Below the pieces are notes generated by a model. It made no database searches. It was not told the origin of the DNA and was given only the letters and a program-made list of their open reading frames with translations. 64,000 bases of DNA from an uncultured Bryobacteraceae bacterium (GTDB lineage: Bacteria; Acidobacteriota; Terriglobia; Bryobacterales; Bryobacteraceae). A program made the translations under genes and the position numbers. The stretch is from positions 62,001 to 126,000 of the forward strand of contig CALKXJ010000010.1 in the NCBI GenBank assembly GCA_938003835.1, in the 5' to 3' direction. Below are positions 49,821-58,724 of the stretch, one piece after another (the stretch's first letter is position 1; the number at the start of each line of letters is the position of its first letter).

Positions 49821-51527
49821 ATGCCCCGGCCGATGCGGATGAGGGCCAAATTCCGGGCGGTTGCGGCGATCCTGCTGGCCGCCTACGCCTGTGTGCTGGT
49901 GTGGAACGCCTGGCGTGTCGGCATCACCATGGACGAGCCGACGCGACTGCTCGGCGCCCAGCTCTACTGGATGAATCTGCCGGACCATCAGCCGATCGAC
50001 CAGCCGCCCCTGCTCAGCATGGTTACCGGCTGGGCGCCCCGCCTGCTCGACATCCCGCTCATGCGGGACCACCCCATCTGGAAGCAGCAGTGGAAGGAGC
50101 ACGTCTCCTCGTTCATCCTCGACCGAGTCCCCGGCGAGACCATCCACCGGCTGTTTTTCCTGGCGCGGCTGGGGGTCATCCCGTTCGCCCTGCTCACCGC
50201 CCTTCTTTTGTGGCGCTGGGCGCGCGAGCTGTTCGACGAGGTCACCGCCTTCCTCGTTTTCCTCCTGTTCCTGCTGCTGCCGGAGCCCCGCGGGCACGCC
50301 GCGCTGGTCACCTCGGATCTGCCGGCCACGTTCAGCTACCTGTTGGCCGGCTACTGCGCCTGGCGCTACTGGCGGGCGCCATCGATCGGCGGAGCGGTCT
50401 TCCTAGGGCTGGCCTCGGGACTGGCCCTCATCACTAAACTGTCGCTACTGATCGTGCCGCTGGTGGCCGGTCTGATCGTCCTGGGCCGCGCGCTCGGCTC
50501 GCCCTCCGGCCGGCGTACGGCACCGGCGGCGGTTGCCCTCTTGATCCTGGTGAGCTGGCTCGTGCCTGCGGCCGCCTACAAGTTCGACACCCGGCGTCTG
50601 ACGCCGGTCGAGCTCGCCGACATGAGCCGCCGGCAGGAATATCCGCCCCTGCTTCTCCAGGCGGCCCGCCTGCTTACGGCCGTTCCGCTTCCGAGGGATC
50701 TCCAGACCGGCATCCGCCAGATGGGGAACTACTATAAGGAGGGCACCCGGGTCTACCTGCTCGGCCGGATCTACCCTCACGGCCACTGGTCCTATTATCT
50801 GGTAACGCTCGCGCTGAAACCCCCCATCGCCTTCCAGATTCTTGTGGTAGTGGGACTGGCGGTAATGCTGGCCGGCCTTTGGCGGCGCCGCTTGCCGCCT
50901 GACCGGCTCTTCGTGCTCATACCGGGCTTCATCTATCTCGGCTTCTCCATGGCCTCCCCCATTCAGCTCGGCATCCGCCTGATTCTGCCCGCCATCGGCT
51001 TTTTTCTGCTGGTAGCGGGATTCGGCATCGCCTGGCTGCGCACACAGCGCGGGGGCAAGGCGGCGCTGGCGGCCCTGTACGCCTTCCTGGTGCTTTCTAC
51101 CGGGCGCATCTTCCCGCACGACATCTCCTATTTCAACGAGTGGGCGGGCGGCCCGGAAAACGGCTGGCGCTACCTTTCCGACAGCAACATCGACTGGGGC
51201 CACTGTCTGCCCGAGCTGGCCGCCTACATGAAGCGCCACGGCATCGAGAGAATCAAGTTGTTCCCGTTCGGCTTCGACAAGCCGCACCGGTACTTCCGGC
51301 AGGGCGAGGCTGAGCTGGAGTTTACACCCTGGACGCCGGACAGGATTCGGGGCCCGGTCTATGAGCCGGGGTCGGAAATCTATGCTGTTCCTGTTTCCCT
51401 TTTGGGAGGGCAATATTACGAGCCGGACTTCAGAGATTACTTGAAGTTTTTCCGCGATCGCGCCCCAGACGCCAGACCCGGTTTTTGTATCTTCATCTTC
51501 GACCTCCGCCAAAAGCCTAGTACTTGA
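49821..51527 (+). CDS. GT39-type membrane glycosyltransferase
   Basis: A 568-residue polytopic protein of the GT-C fold (ArnT/PMT-like). After the first helix (AVAAILLAAYACVLVWNAW) comes the catalytic acidic pair in GITMDEPTRLLGAQLYW, then PIDQPPLLSMV. About ten further helices follow, and a soluble C-terminus (GPENGWRYLSDSNIDWGHCLPELAAYM) typical of bacterial members. It transfers a sugar from polyprenyl phosphate to a periplasmic acceptor. Start 49821 is one of several ATG codons (49833, 49839). Confidence 0.82.
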   Translation: MPRPMRMRAKFRAVAAILLAAYACVLVWNAWRVGITMDEPTRLLGAQLYWMNLPDHQPIDQPPLLSMVTGWAPRLLDIPLMRDHPIWKQQWKEHVSSFILDRVPGETIHRLFFLARLGVIPFALLTALLLWRWARELFDEVTAFLVFLLFLLLPEPRGHAALVTSDLPATFSYLLAGYCAWRYWRAPSIGGAVFLGLASGLALITKLSLLIVPLVAGLIVLGRALGSPSGRRTAPAAVALLILVSWLVPAAAYKFDTRRLTPVELADMSRRQEYPPLLLQAARLLTAVPLPRDLQTGIRQMGNYYKEGTRVYLLGRIYPHGHWSYYLVTLALKPPIAFQILVVVGLAVMLAGLWRRRLPPDRLFVLIPGFIYLGFSMASPIQLGIRLILPAIGFFLLVAGFGIAWLRTQRGGKAALAALYAFLVLSTGRIFPHDISYFNEWAGGPENGWRYLSDSNIDWGHCLPELAAYMKRHGIERIKLFPFGFDKPHRYFRQGEAELEFTPWTPDRIRGPVYEPGSEIYAVPVSLLGGQYYEPDFRDYLKFFRDRAPDARPGFCIFIFDLRQKPST

Positions 51528-51577
51528 CAGCTTGTGGTATCGTATTGGGCGGCTTCATACTGATTCGTGTAACGGGG

Positions 51578-52348
51578 ATGGCAGTGAATCAGCTCCCAAG
51601 CCTGACGATCTTTTTCCCAGCCTACAACGACGCTCCGTCGCTGCCCGCACTCATTGAGGAGGCCTTCCGGCAGGGCGAGCGCTGCGCGGCCGATCTCGAA
51701 GTCGTCGTCGTCGACGACGCCAGCCAGGACGATACCCAGGAGGTCCTGACCCGGCTCCGGGAGCGTTTCGGACCCCGCCTGCGCGTGGTCCGACACCAGA
51801 CGAACCGCGGCTACGGCGGCGCCTTGCGCAGCGGCTTTCAAGCCGCCACCAAGGAGTATGTCTTCTACACCGACGGCGACGGGCAGTATGACCTGCGTGA
51901 CCTGCCCCGCCTGGTCGAGCAGATGGGGCCGGGTGTGGGCCTGGTGAACGGTTACAAGACCTCACGGCAGGATGCCTGGTACCGCGTCGTGCTGGGCGAA
52001 ATCTACCTGTTCGTCACCCGCCACCTGTTTTGGCTGAAGATCCACGACGTCGATTGCGACTTCCGGCTCATCCGGCGCGAGGTGCTCGACGAGGTCCAGC
52101 TCACCAGCTCGAGCGGCGCCATCTGCGTCGAGCTGGTACGCCGGATCCAATCCACCGGTTGCGGCGTGGTCGAGGTCCCGGTGCGTCACCTGCCGCGCCT
52201 GCACGGCCGCTCGCAGTTCTTTCGACTCCCCAACCTCTGGAAGATGATAGTGGACGTGGGACGGCTCTTCGTCCTGCTGATGATTTTGGCAGACTTCCGT
52301 CCGGCGCGCCGGCGCTGGCCGGTTCCCGCTTCGGAGCGCGGAAAATGA
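51578..52348 (+). CDS. GT2 glycosyltransferase (DPM synthase-like)
   Basis: A 256-residue family 2 enzyme: LTIFFPAYNDAPSL start, VVVVDDASQDDTQEV for nucleotide binding, FYTDGDGQYDLRDLPRL for metal, and a C-terminal region of membrane-associating helices. It probably makes the polyprenyl-phosphate sugar used by the GT39 enzyme just upstream. ATG at 51578 (MAVNQLPSL) follows a GGGG; a TTG further upstream overlaps the GT39 stop. The stop overlaps the SDR start (ATGA). Confidence 0.87.
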   Translation: MAVNQLPSLTIFFPAYNDAPSLPALIEEAFRQGERCAADLEVVVVDDASQDDTQEVLTRLRERFGPRLRVVRHQTNRGYGGALRSGFQAATKEYVFYTDGDGQYDLRDLPRLVEQMGPGVGLVNGYKTSRQDAWYRVVLGEIYLFVTRHLFWLKIHDVDCDFRLIRREVLDEVQLTSSSGAICVELVRRIQSTGCGVVEVPVRHLPRLHGRSQFFRLPNLWKMIVDVGRLFVLLMILADFRPARRRWPVPASERGK

Positions 52349-53385
52349 ACCGGGCAAGGTTTCGCGACAAGGCGGTCCTGGTTACCGGCGGCCTGGGCTT
52401 CATCGGTAGCAATCTGGCCTTGCGGCTGCTCCGGGAGGGCGCCCGGGTCACCGTGGTCGACGCGCTGGTGGAGGGCTGCGGGGGCAATTCTTACAATCTG
52501 GTTGAAGCTGTCGGTGCCATCCGTCTCATCGCGGCCGACATTGGCGACTCGGTAGCGATGGCGGAGGCGCTCGCCGGTCAGCAACTCATTTTCAACCTCG
52601 CCGGCGAGATCAGCCACACCAACAGTGTGCGCTTCCCGGAACGCGATCTTGATCTGAACGCCCGGTCACACCTGCGGTTCCTCGAATCCTGCCGGCGCTG
52701 GGCGCCGCAGGCCCGCATCGTCTATGCCAGCTCGCGCCAAATCTACGGAACACCCCAGTACCTGCCCGTGGACGAGCGCCATCCGATTCAGCCCTCGGAC
52801 TTCAACGGCGTCCACAAGTTCGCCGCCGAGACGTATCACCGGCTGTTCGCCGCCATCCACGGCCTCGAGACCGTTTCGCTGCGGCTGACCAACGTTTACG
52901 GTCCCCGGCAGGCGCTCCACTTGCCCTGGCAAGGCTTCATTACGACTTTTGTGGCGCGCGCCCTGCGCGGAGAGAGCTTGCGGGTGTTCGGCGACGGCAC
53001 CCAGTTGCGCGACATGCTCTATGTCGACGATGCCGTCGAAGCCTTCCTGCGTGCCGCGCTCGCTCCGCTTCCCGGCAGAGCCCATTGGCTGGTCTGCAAC
53101 GTCGGCGGTCCGCGCCCGCTGTCGCTCACCGAGATCGCCCGGACGATTGCAGGCGCCGACGTCACGCACGTCCCGTTCCCGGAAACCAGCCGTCTGATCG
53201 ACATCGGCAGTTATTACGCTGACGACCGCCTGCTGAGATCCTGGACGGGCTGGGCGCCGCGCGTGGAGTTCACCGAAGGAATCGCTCGTACGCTCGCCTT
53301 CTACCGAGATCATGCCGCCATCTACCTGCCACAGGCTGCCGATACTGCTGACCGACTTGCGGCCCGGGCACACGCAGTGCATTGA
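52345..53385 (+). CDS. SDR-family sugar-nucleotide enzyme with Asn at the catalytic Tyr position
   Basis: A 346-residue extended SDR: NAD motif VTGGLGFIGSN (13-23), NLAGEISHT, YASSRQIYG and LRLTNVYGPRQ. The YxxxK motif reads N154-G-V-H-K158 (SDFNGVHKFAAE), so the catalytic tyrosine is replaced by asparagine. Relatives with NGxxK exist in glycan gene clusters, so this is probably a subfamily feature rather than damage. It follows the GT2 gene (ATGA) and overlaps the aminotransferase gene by 74 bases, as expected of a pair making a keto- then amino-sugar. Confidence 0.88.
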   Translation: MNRARFRDKAVLVTGGLGFIGSNLALRLLREGARVTVVDALVEGCGGNSYNLVEAVGAIRLIAADIGDSVAMAEALAGQQLIFNLAGEISHTNSVRFPERDLDLNARSHLRFLESCRRWAPQARIVYASSRQIYGTPQYLPVDERHPIQPSDFNGVHKFAAETYHRLFAAIHGLETVSLRLTNVYGPRQALHLPWQGFITTFVARALRGESLRVFGDGTQLRDMLYVDDAVEAFLRAALAPLPGRAHWLVCNVGGPRPLSLTEIARTIAGADVTHVPFPETSRLIDIGSYYADDRLLRSWTGWAPRVEFTEGIARTLAFYRDHAAIYLPQAADTADRLAARAHAVH

Positions 53386-54451
53386 GGCCTGGCAACGCAG
53401 GCTCCCCGAACTCGTCGAGCGAAGCCGCTGGATTCTGGGCCCGGAAGTCGATGCCTTCGAGTCGGAATTCGCCGCCTTTTGCGGGGCGGCGCGGGCCGTC
53501 GGCACCGCCTCGGGAACTGACGCGATCACCATCGCGCTGTGGCTTCATGACATCCGGACGCCCGAGCACGAGGTCATCACGACCCCGCTGACGGCGCCCT
53601 TCACGGCGCTGGCGGTGCTCCGCGCCGGAGCGAGTGTCCGCTTCGCCGACGTGGACCCCGACACCCTGCTGCTCGATCCCGCCAGGGCCGCGGCTGCACG
53701 GACGGCGAATACGGCCGCTTTCTTGCCCGTGCACCTCTACGGGCAGAGCTGTGACCTCGAGCGCTGGCAGGCCCTGGCCGGCAAGTGGGGTGCGGCACTC
53801 GTTCAGGACGCCTGCCAGGCGCACGGCGCACGCCACCGGGGCCGGTCCTTCAACGATTACTCGCCCTGTGCCGCCTACAGTTTCTACCCCACGAAGAATC
53901 TCGGGGCGCTCGGTGACGGCGGGGCGTTGTGTCTCGCCCGGGAGGCTGACGCGGAGCGGGCGCGCCGGCTTCGCGACGGCGGGCGGGTCTCCGGCCATAT
54001 GGCCGAAATCGCAGGTCTCAATTCCCGGCTGGACGAGCTGCAAGCGGCCTACCTGCGAGTCGCTCTTGCGCACTTGCCGGAGTGGAACAGCCGGAGGCAA
54101 TGGCTCGCTCGCCTCTATGACGAGGAACTGGCGGCGCTGCCTGCCGAACTGATCCGCCCCGTAGGCCGCGCCTCAGGGAGCGATCACGTCTATCACCTCT
54201 ACGTGGTGCGGGCCGCCCGCCGGGAAGCGCTCCGGCAGTTCCTGGAAAGCCGCGGCGTGATGACGGGGATTCACTACCCGGTTCCACTCCACCTCCAGCC
54301 CGCCTTCGCCGCCTGCGGCCTCAGGCCGGGCGACCTGCCGGTGGCCGAGCGCGCCGCCGGTGAGATCCTGTCGTTGCCGATGGGCGTGCACCTGGGCGAA
54401 GAAGAGGTGCGCTACACAGGCTCCCTGATTCGCGATTTCTACCTCGGCTGA
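53312..54451 (+). CDS. DegT/DnrJ/EryC1/StrS aminotransferase
   Basis: A 379-residue PLP-dependent sugar aminotransferase. Features: LTDLRPGHTQCIEAW near the N-terminus, ILGPEVDAFESEFAAFCG, GTASGTDAITIAL, the aspartate in LVQDACQAHGA and the PLP lysine in SFYPTKNLGALGDGGAL. These enzymes aminate nucleotide keto-sugars. The start overlaps the SDR gene in another frame; no later start codon would keep the conserved N-terminus. Last gene of the glycan block, nine bases from the converging transporter. Confidence 0.92.
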   Translation: MPPSTCHRLPILLTDLRPGHTQCIEAWQRRLPELVERSRWILGPEVDAFESEFAAFCGAARAVGTASGTDAITIALWLHDIRTPEHEVITTPLTAPFTALAVLRAGASVRFADVDPDTLLLDPARAAAARTANTAAFLPVHLYGQSCDLERWQALAGKWGAALVQDACQAHGARHRGRSFNDYSPCAAYSFYPTKNLGALGDGGALCLAREADAERARRLRDGGRVSGHMAEIAGLNSRLDELQAAYLRVALAHLPEWNSRRQWLARLYDEELAALPAELIRPVGRASGSDHVYHLYVVRAARREALRQFLESRGVMTGIHYPVPLHLQPAFAACGLRPGDLPVAERAAGEILSLPMGVHLGEEEVRYTGSLIRDFYLG

Positions 54452-54460
54452 AGCCGAAGC

Positions 54461-55516
54461 TCAGCGCGCCGCGGCCGAGGCGTACAACGGCGCTATCGAG
54501 ATCAGGCCCAGACCCACCACGAAAGCGGCGATCATCAATCCAATCAGTTGCAGGACCCGCCGCGGCGCCCCGGCAAACTCTTTCCAGTAGAGCAATCCCC
54601 ACAGCGTGCTCACCAGCACGGCGCCCTGGCCGATGGCGTAGCTGATCGCCGGGCCGACCTGCACCTCTTCGGGCGCGCTGGCGGCGGCGAAGTTGGCGAT
54701 GGCGCCGACGGCCCAGATGACGCCTCCGGCCACGCCCAGCAGGTGCTGGCGCAGGGTTCCCTTGAAGTAGTCGCGAATGCGGACCGGATCGCCCGCCACG
54801 GGGACGTTCATGAAGACGATGTTGAAGACGGGCGTGGAAAGAAAGACGCCCAGCGCGAAGATGAATCCCACGGAATAGGCCCGCAGGCCGAGCTCGCCCT
54901 GCTTGGACATCTCCACCAGCGGATAGAACGAGCCCATCAAGACTCCACAGGCCAGGCTGAGGCCGATGGCCCGCATCCCGGTCCTTGGCGGCGCGTAATG
55001 CTTGTGCTTCCATTCCCTGGCGGCTTCGGCGTCCTTGACGGCGGCGTGCAAGCGGTAGGCGCGCGAGGTGAGCAGGATGCCCACCACCAGGAACGCCGCC
55101 CCGCTGAACAGCAGGTAGGGGTTGCCCTGCGGATTCAGCGCGTAGCTCCAGATGACGCCGATCACCAGCGCCAGCCCGATGCCTATGGGGAAGGCCACCG
55201 CCATGCCGGCCAGCGAGATGGCGGCCACCAGCAGCATGTTCGCCAGATTGAAGACGACGCCCGCGGCGAAGCCGAAGGCTAGCGAGAGCTTGCGGGCAAT
55301 GAGCAGATTGTCGCGGAAGGAGAGCTCGGTGCCCATCTCGCCGAAGGTCAGGGCCAGCACCACCGCCGCCAGCAGGACGCCGATGGCGTAGTCGAAGTAG
55401 TAAAGCTCGAAGCGCCACTTGCCGGTCATCTTGGTGGTGTTGGCCCAAGAGCCCCAGCAGAGCATCGTGAGGAACGTGAGAAGCAGCGCGGTCTCGTAGG
55501 TGGTCGGCAAGATCAT
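54461..55516 (-). CDS. DMT-superfamily sugar transporter (RhaT/GRP-like)
   Basis: A 351-residue protein with ten membrane helices. The first helix has FLTMLCWGSWANTTKMTGKWRF cut short here, typical of the glucose/rhamnose porter branch (RhaT-like, often labelled multidrug DMT permease). NLANMLLVAAISLAGMAVAFP and QGAVLVSTLWGLLYWKEF are matching later helices. The start ATG at 55516 (MILPTTYET) is preferred over the TTG at 55546. Probably imports a sugar, perhaps a deoxy-sugar, with protons; substrate inferred. Confidence 0.8.
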   Translation of the reverse strand: MILPTTYETALLLTFLTMLCWGSWANTTKMTGKWRFELYYFDYAIGVLLAAVVLALTFGEMGTELSFRDNLLIARKLSLAFGFAAGVVFNLANMLLVAAISLAGMAVAFPIGIGLALVIGVIWSYALNPQGNPYLLFSGAAFLVVGILLTSRAYRLHAAVKDAEAAREWKHKHYAPPRTGMRAIGLSLACGVLMGSFYPLVEMSKQGELGLRAYSVGFIFALGVFLSTPVFNIVFMNVPVAGDPVRIRDYFKGTLRQHLLGVAGGVIWAVGAIANFAAASAPEEVQVGPAISYAIGQGAVLVSTLWGLLYWKEFAGAPRRVLQLIGLMIAAFVVGLGLISIAPLYASAAAR

Positions 55517-55571
55517 GGCAGCAGCTTTGCCGAGCGGCCCCCTCAAGGCAGCCGCCCGGCGCGATTTGTTT

Positions 55572-55577
55572 TATAAT
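55572..55577 (+). promoter_or_regulatory. TATAAT -10 box upstream of the TPR gene
   Basis: A consensus TATAAT in an AT-rich patch, 31 bases before the ATG at 55609, with AGGAGG between. It lies in the 92-base divergent region with the transporter gene. No matching -35 element is clear. Confidence 0.45.
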
Positions 55578-55608
55578 ACTCGCATTTCTGAGCCACAGGA
55601 GGCGTCGC

Positions 55609-56751
55609 ATGAAGCGGTTGGTCACACTGGTTTGCGCGGCGGTTCTCGGCTTGCCGGCCGCCGGCCAACAGTTTGAAATTGACACCAACACCCCCGAGGG
55701 GCAACTGCTCCAGCAGATCGGCCTCGAGGAGGATTTGAACAAGAAGGCGGAGCTGCTCGAACAGTTCGCCAAGACCTACCCGCAGCATCCGGGGCTGCAC
55801 TGGGTGATGAATCAGCTCCCGGGGACATACGAAAAGCTAAATCAGCCCGACAAGGCGCTCGAGGCCTGCGAGCGGATGCTTCAGGTCAACCCCACCAACG
55901 CCGCCGGCTCGCACGCCTGCCTGAAGATTGCCGAGGCGCAGAAGGATCCGGATCAGATTCGCAAGTGGGCCCTGCTCACCCACGGCGCCTCCAAGAAAGC
56001 GGTCGAAGCGCCCAAGCCGGAATTCAAAGACAAGGATGAGGAAGAGGAGTGGAACCAGACGATCGACTTTGCGCGGCAGGTGGGGACGTATTCGGAATAC
56101 TCGGCCTACGCGGCGGCCCTCCAGACCACCGACCCGGCGAAGAAGATCGAGCTGGCCGAAGCGTTGCGGCAGATGAATCCGGAGAGCCAATATCTGCCGC
56201 AACTCATTCCGATGCTTTTCCTGGCCTACCGCCAGACCGGCAACACGGAAAAAGCGGTGGAGCTGGCCGAGCAGGTCCTGGCTAAGGACGCCACCAACGA
56301 GGACATGCTGCTGGTGGTCGCCGACTACTACATGAACCAGAAAAAGGACGCCGCCAAGACGCTCACCTACTCGAGCAAGCTCGTCGAGCTGATGAGCACG
56401 AAACCGGCGCCTCAAGGCGTCAGCGCTGAGGACTGGGAGAAGAAGCGCAAAAGCAGCCTCGGCGTCGGCTATTGGATGATGGGCGTGACCTACGCCACGC
56501 AGAACAAGCTGCTCGAAGCCGACAAGGTGCTGCGGCAGGCGCTCCCGTTCGTCTCCGACAACGACCAGTTGCGGGCCACCGCGTTGTTTCACCTCGGAGT
56601 GGTCAACTACCGGCTGGGCGAGAAGGGCGACGAGAAGCGAATCCTCGATGCGTTCAACTTCACCAAAGAGTGCGCCGCCATCAAAAGCCCGGTCCAGGCG
56701 GCGGCGCAGCGGAACCTGAAGGCGATCCAGGCACAGTACCGCTTGAAATGA
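55609..56751 (+). CDS. Secreted TPR-repeat protein
   Basis: A 380-residue protein with a signal peptide (MKRLVTLVCAAVLGLPAAGQ) and tetratricopeptide-like helical pairs: NKKAELLEQFAKTYPQHPG, EKLNQPDKALEACERMLQVNP, RQTGNTEKAVELAEQVLAKD and QNKLLEADKVLRQALPF. A Lys/Glu-rich linker (KPEFKDKDEEEEW) lies in the middle. Strong AGGAGG before the ATG. Probably a periplasmic protein-interaction module; function unknown. Its stop overlaps the kinase gene (ATGA). Confidence 0.85.
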   Translation: MKRLVTLVCAAVLGLPAAGQQFEIDTNTPEGQLLQQIGLEEDLNKKAELLEQFAKTYPQHPGLHWVMNQLPGTYEKLNQPDKALEACERMLQVNPTNAAGSHACLKIAEAQKDPDQIRKWALLTHGASKKAVEAPKPEFKDKDEEEEWNQTIDFARQVGTYSEYSAYAAALQTTDPAKKIELAEALRQMNPESQYLPQLIPMLFLAYRQTGNTEKAVELAEQVLAKDATNEDMLLVVADYYMNQKKDAAKTLTYSSKLVELMSTKPAPQGVSAEDWEKKRKSSLGVGYWMMGVTYATQNKLLEADKVLRQALPFVSDNDQLRATALFHLGVVNYRLGEKGDEKRILDAFNFTKECAAIKSPVQAAAQRNLKAIQAQYRLK

Positions 56752-57848
56752 ACATTCTCGTTCCCAATCTCGGATCCACTTCGCTGAAGTACCAGCTTCT
56801 CGAGATGCCCGCCGAGACGGTGCTGGCGCGCGGAAGGCTGGAGCGGGTGAGTGACTATCGGGAGGCGATCCGGCAGATCGACACCGGCCGGCACGCCATC
56901 GACGCCGTCGCTTTCAAGACGGTGCTCGCCGGGGAGAAGTACCGGGGCACGTTCCTCATCGATGACGGCGTGCTGGCGGCTCTGGAGGAATACCTGCCGG
57001 CAGCCCCGGCTCACAACGCCATCTACCTCACCGGCATCCGTGCCTTCCGCGAAACGCTTCCCGGCGTGCCGCTGGTGGCCGCCTTCGAAACCGAATTCCA
57101 CGCCACGATGCCGGAGTATGCCGTCCGTTACGGGATTCCGGCCGACTGGCGCGAGAAGTTCGGCATCCGCCGCTACGGCTTTCACGGCGCCTCGCACGAG
57201 TATGTCAGCCGGCGGGTCCCGGAGATCCTGGGCACAACCGCCGAGAAGCTGCGTCTGGTGAGCTGTCATCTGGGCGGCAGCTCCTCGATGTGCGCCATCC
57301 TGGGCGGCCGGTCCGTCGACACCACGATGGGCTTCTCGCCCCAGTCGGGCCTCGAGAACGCCACGCGGCACGGCGAACTGGACGTCTTCGCCGTGCTTTA
57401 CATGATGGAGCGGAACGGCTGGACGATCGATGAGGTGCGGCGGCAACTGGCCCGGACCGGAGGCCTGGCGGGCCTGTCCGGCATCCCCGGCGGCGACGTG
57501 CGCGACATCGAAGCGGCAGCGCGCCAGGGCAACCGCGACGCCGCCCTCGCCCTCGACGTCTTCGTCTATCAAGTGAAGAAGACGATCGGCGCCTACGCGG
57601 CGGCTATGGGCGGCCTCGATGCCATCGCGTTCACAGGAGGCATCGGCGAGAACGCGCCGGGACTTCGCGCTGCCTGCTGTGGGGGGCTCGAGTTTCTCGG
57701 CATCCGCCTCGATGCTTCTCGCAATCAGGAGGGCGCCGGCGACCGCGTCATCTCGGCGGACGATTCCGCCGTGAAGGTCGTCGTGCTCACGACCAACGAA
57801 GAGCTGGTCGTAGCCCGCCGCGCTTACCGCTGCCTGACGCAATCCTGA
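56748..57848 (+). CDS. Acetate/propionate kinase-like protein with altered active site
   Basis: A 366-residue ASKHA kinase, about 30 shorter than typical acetate kinase. Conserved: N7 (VPNLGSTSLKY), the RRYGFHGASH histidine, TTMGFSPQSGLENATRHGELD, FTGGIGENAP and TNEEL near the end. Changed: the arginine of HRVVHGG is K57 (AFKTVLAGE), and the catalytic aspartate of FDTAFH is E114 (FETEFH). Both are chemically similar swaps, so it may be active on a different carboxylate. No phosphotransacetylase gene is beside it. Start overlaps the TPR gene stop. Confidence 0.82.
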   Translation: MNILVPNLGSTSLKYQLLEMPAETVLARGRLERVSDYREAIRQIDTGRHAIDAVAFKTVLAGEKYRGTFLIDDGVLAALEEYLPAAPAHNAIYLTGIRAFRETLPGVPLVAAFETEFHATMPEYAVRYGIPADWREKFGIRRYGFHGASHEYVSRRVPEILGTTAEKLRLVSCHLGGSSSMCAILGGRSVDTTMGFSPQSGLENATRHGELDVFAVLYMMERNGWTIDEVRRQLARTGGLAGLSGIPGGDVRDIEAAARQGNRDAALALDVFVYQVKKTIGAYAAAMGGLDAIAFTGGIGENAPGLRAACCGGLEFLGIRLDASRNQEGAGDRVISADDSAVKVVVLTTNEELVVARRAYRCLTQS

Positions 57849-57872
57849 CAGCGCGGGGCAGGCCGGCGGCGC

Positions 57873-57878
57873 TATAAT
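57873..57878 (+). promoter_or_regulatory. TATAAT box nine bases before the xdhC start
   Basis: A consensus -10 hexamer whose expected start site falls almost at the ATG (57888), and there is no Shine-Dalgarno between. The mRNA is probably leaderless. CTGACA at 57845-57850 would be a -35 only with an overlong 22-base spacer. Confidence 0.45.
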
Positions 57879-57887
57879 TCGTGGGCG

Positions 57888-58724
57888 ATGGACCTCTACG
57901 AGGAAGTGGTGCGCCTGCGCCGGGCGGGCCAGAAGTGCGCCCTGGCCACCATCGTCCAGGTGAACGGCTCCATCCCCAGCTACCAGAGCGCGAAGCTGCT
58001 GGTGCGCGAGGACGGCTCGATGCTCGGCACCATCGGCGGCGGCTGTGTCGAGGCCGAGGTCTGGCAGGCCGCCCGCGAGGTGATCGAAACCGAAAAGCCG
58101 CGCTACCTGGACTTCAGCCTGGGCCAGGATGCGGCTTACGATAACGGGCTCATCTGCGGCGGACAGCTCCACGTTTATATCGAGCCCGTGATCCCCCAGC
58201 CTCAAGCATTGATCTTCGGCGCCGGCCACATCTCGAAGAGTCTCGCCAGGGTGGCCTCGCTGGCCGGCTTCGCCGTCACCGTCATCGATGACCGGGAGCA
58301 GTTCGCCAACCGCGAGCGTTTCCCGGACGCCGAGGAGATCTACGCCGGCGAGTACGAGGAGATCTTTGGCAAGCTGCGGGTCAGCGCCTCGAGCTACATC
58401 ATCATCGTTACGCGCGGCCACCGCGATGACATGAGAGTGCTCAAGTGGGCCGTCACCACTCAGGCCCGCTACATCGCCATGATCGGCAGCAAGCGGAAGG
58501 TCATCTCGGTGGTCCGGGAGCTGGAGAAAGAGGGAATATCGCGGGCCGCCTTTGAGCGTCTGTCGGCGCCGATGGGCCTGGAAATTGGAGCCGTGACGCC
58601 CGAGGAGATTGCCGTTTCGGTCGTCGCCGAGATGATCGCCGCTCGGCGCCTTCCGGGAGGCGACTGGCGGCAGCTGTCCAAGTCGATCTTCACGAATCCC
58701 GCGCTCCGGGCGGTTTTGAAATGA
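57888..58724 (+). CDS. xdhC: XdhC-family molybdenum-hydroxylase maturation protein
   Basis: A 278-residue protein. The N-terminal XdhC/CoxI domain has ATIVQVNGSIPSYQSAKLLV and GTIGGGCVEAEVW; the C-terminal Rossmann domain has ALIFGAGHISKSLARVASLAGF, VIDDREQFANRERFP and MIGSKRK. XdhC binds and sulfurates the molybdenum cofactor before insertion into xanthine dehydrogenase-type enzymes. The next gene, a MobA-like transferase, overlaps it by four bases, a usual pair. No molybdenum hydroxylase gene is in the window. Confidence 0.92.
   Translation: MDLYEEVVRLRRAGQKCALATIVQVNGSIPSYQSAKLLVREDGSMLGTIGGGCVEAEVWQAAREVIETEKPRYLDFSLGQDAAYDNGLICGGQLHVYIEPVIPQPQALIFGAGHISKSLARVASLAGFAVTVIDDREQFANRERFPDAEEIYAGEYEEIFGKLRVSASSYIIIVTRGHRDDMRVLKWAVTTQARYIAMIGSKRKVISVVRELEKEGISRAAFERLSAPMGLEIGAVTPEEIAVSVVAEMIAARRLPGGDWRQLSKSIFTNPALRAVLK

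Noticed and set aside
56607-58421. 604-codon minus-strand frame opposite the acetate-kinase-like and xdhC genes
   Set aside because: Antisense shadow with Asp/His/Val-rich low-information sequence and no family motifs.
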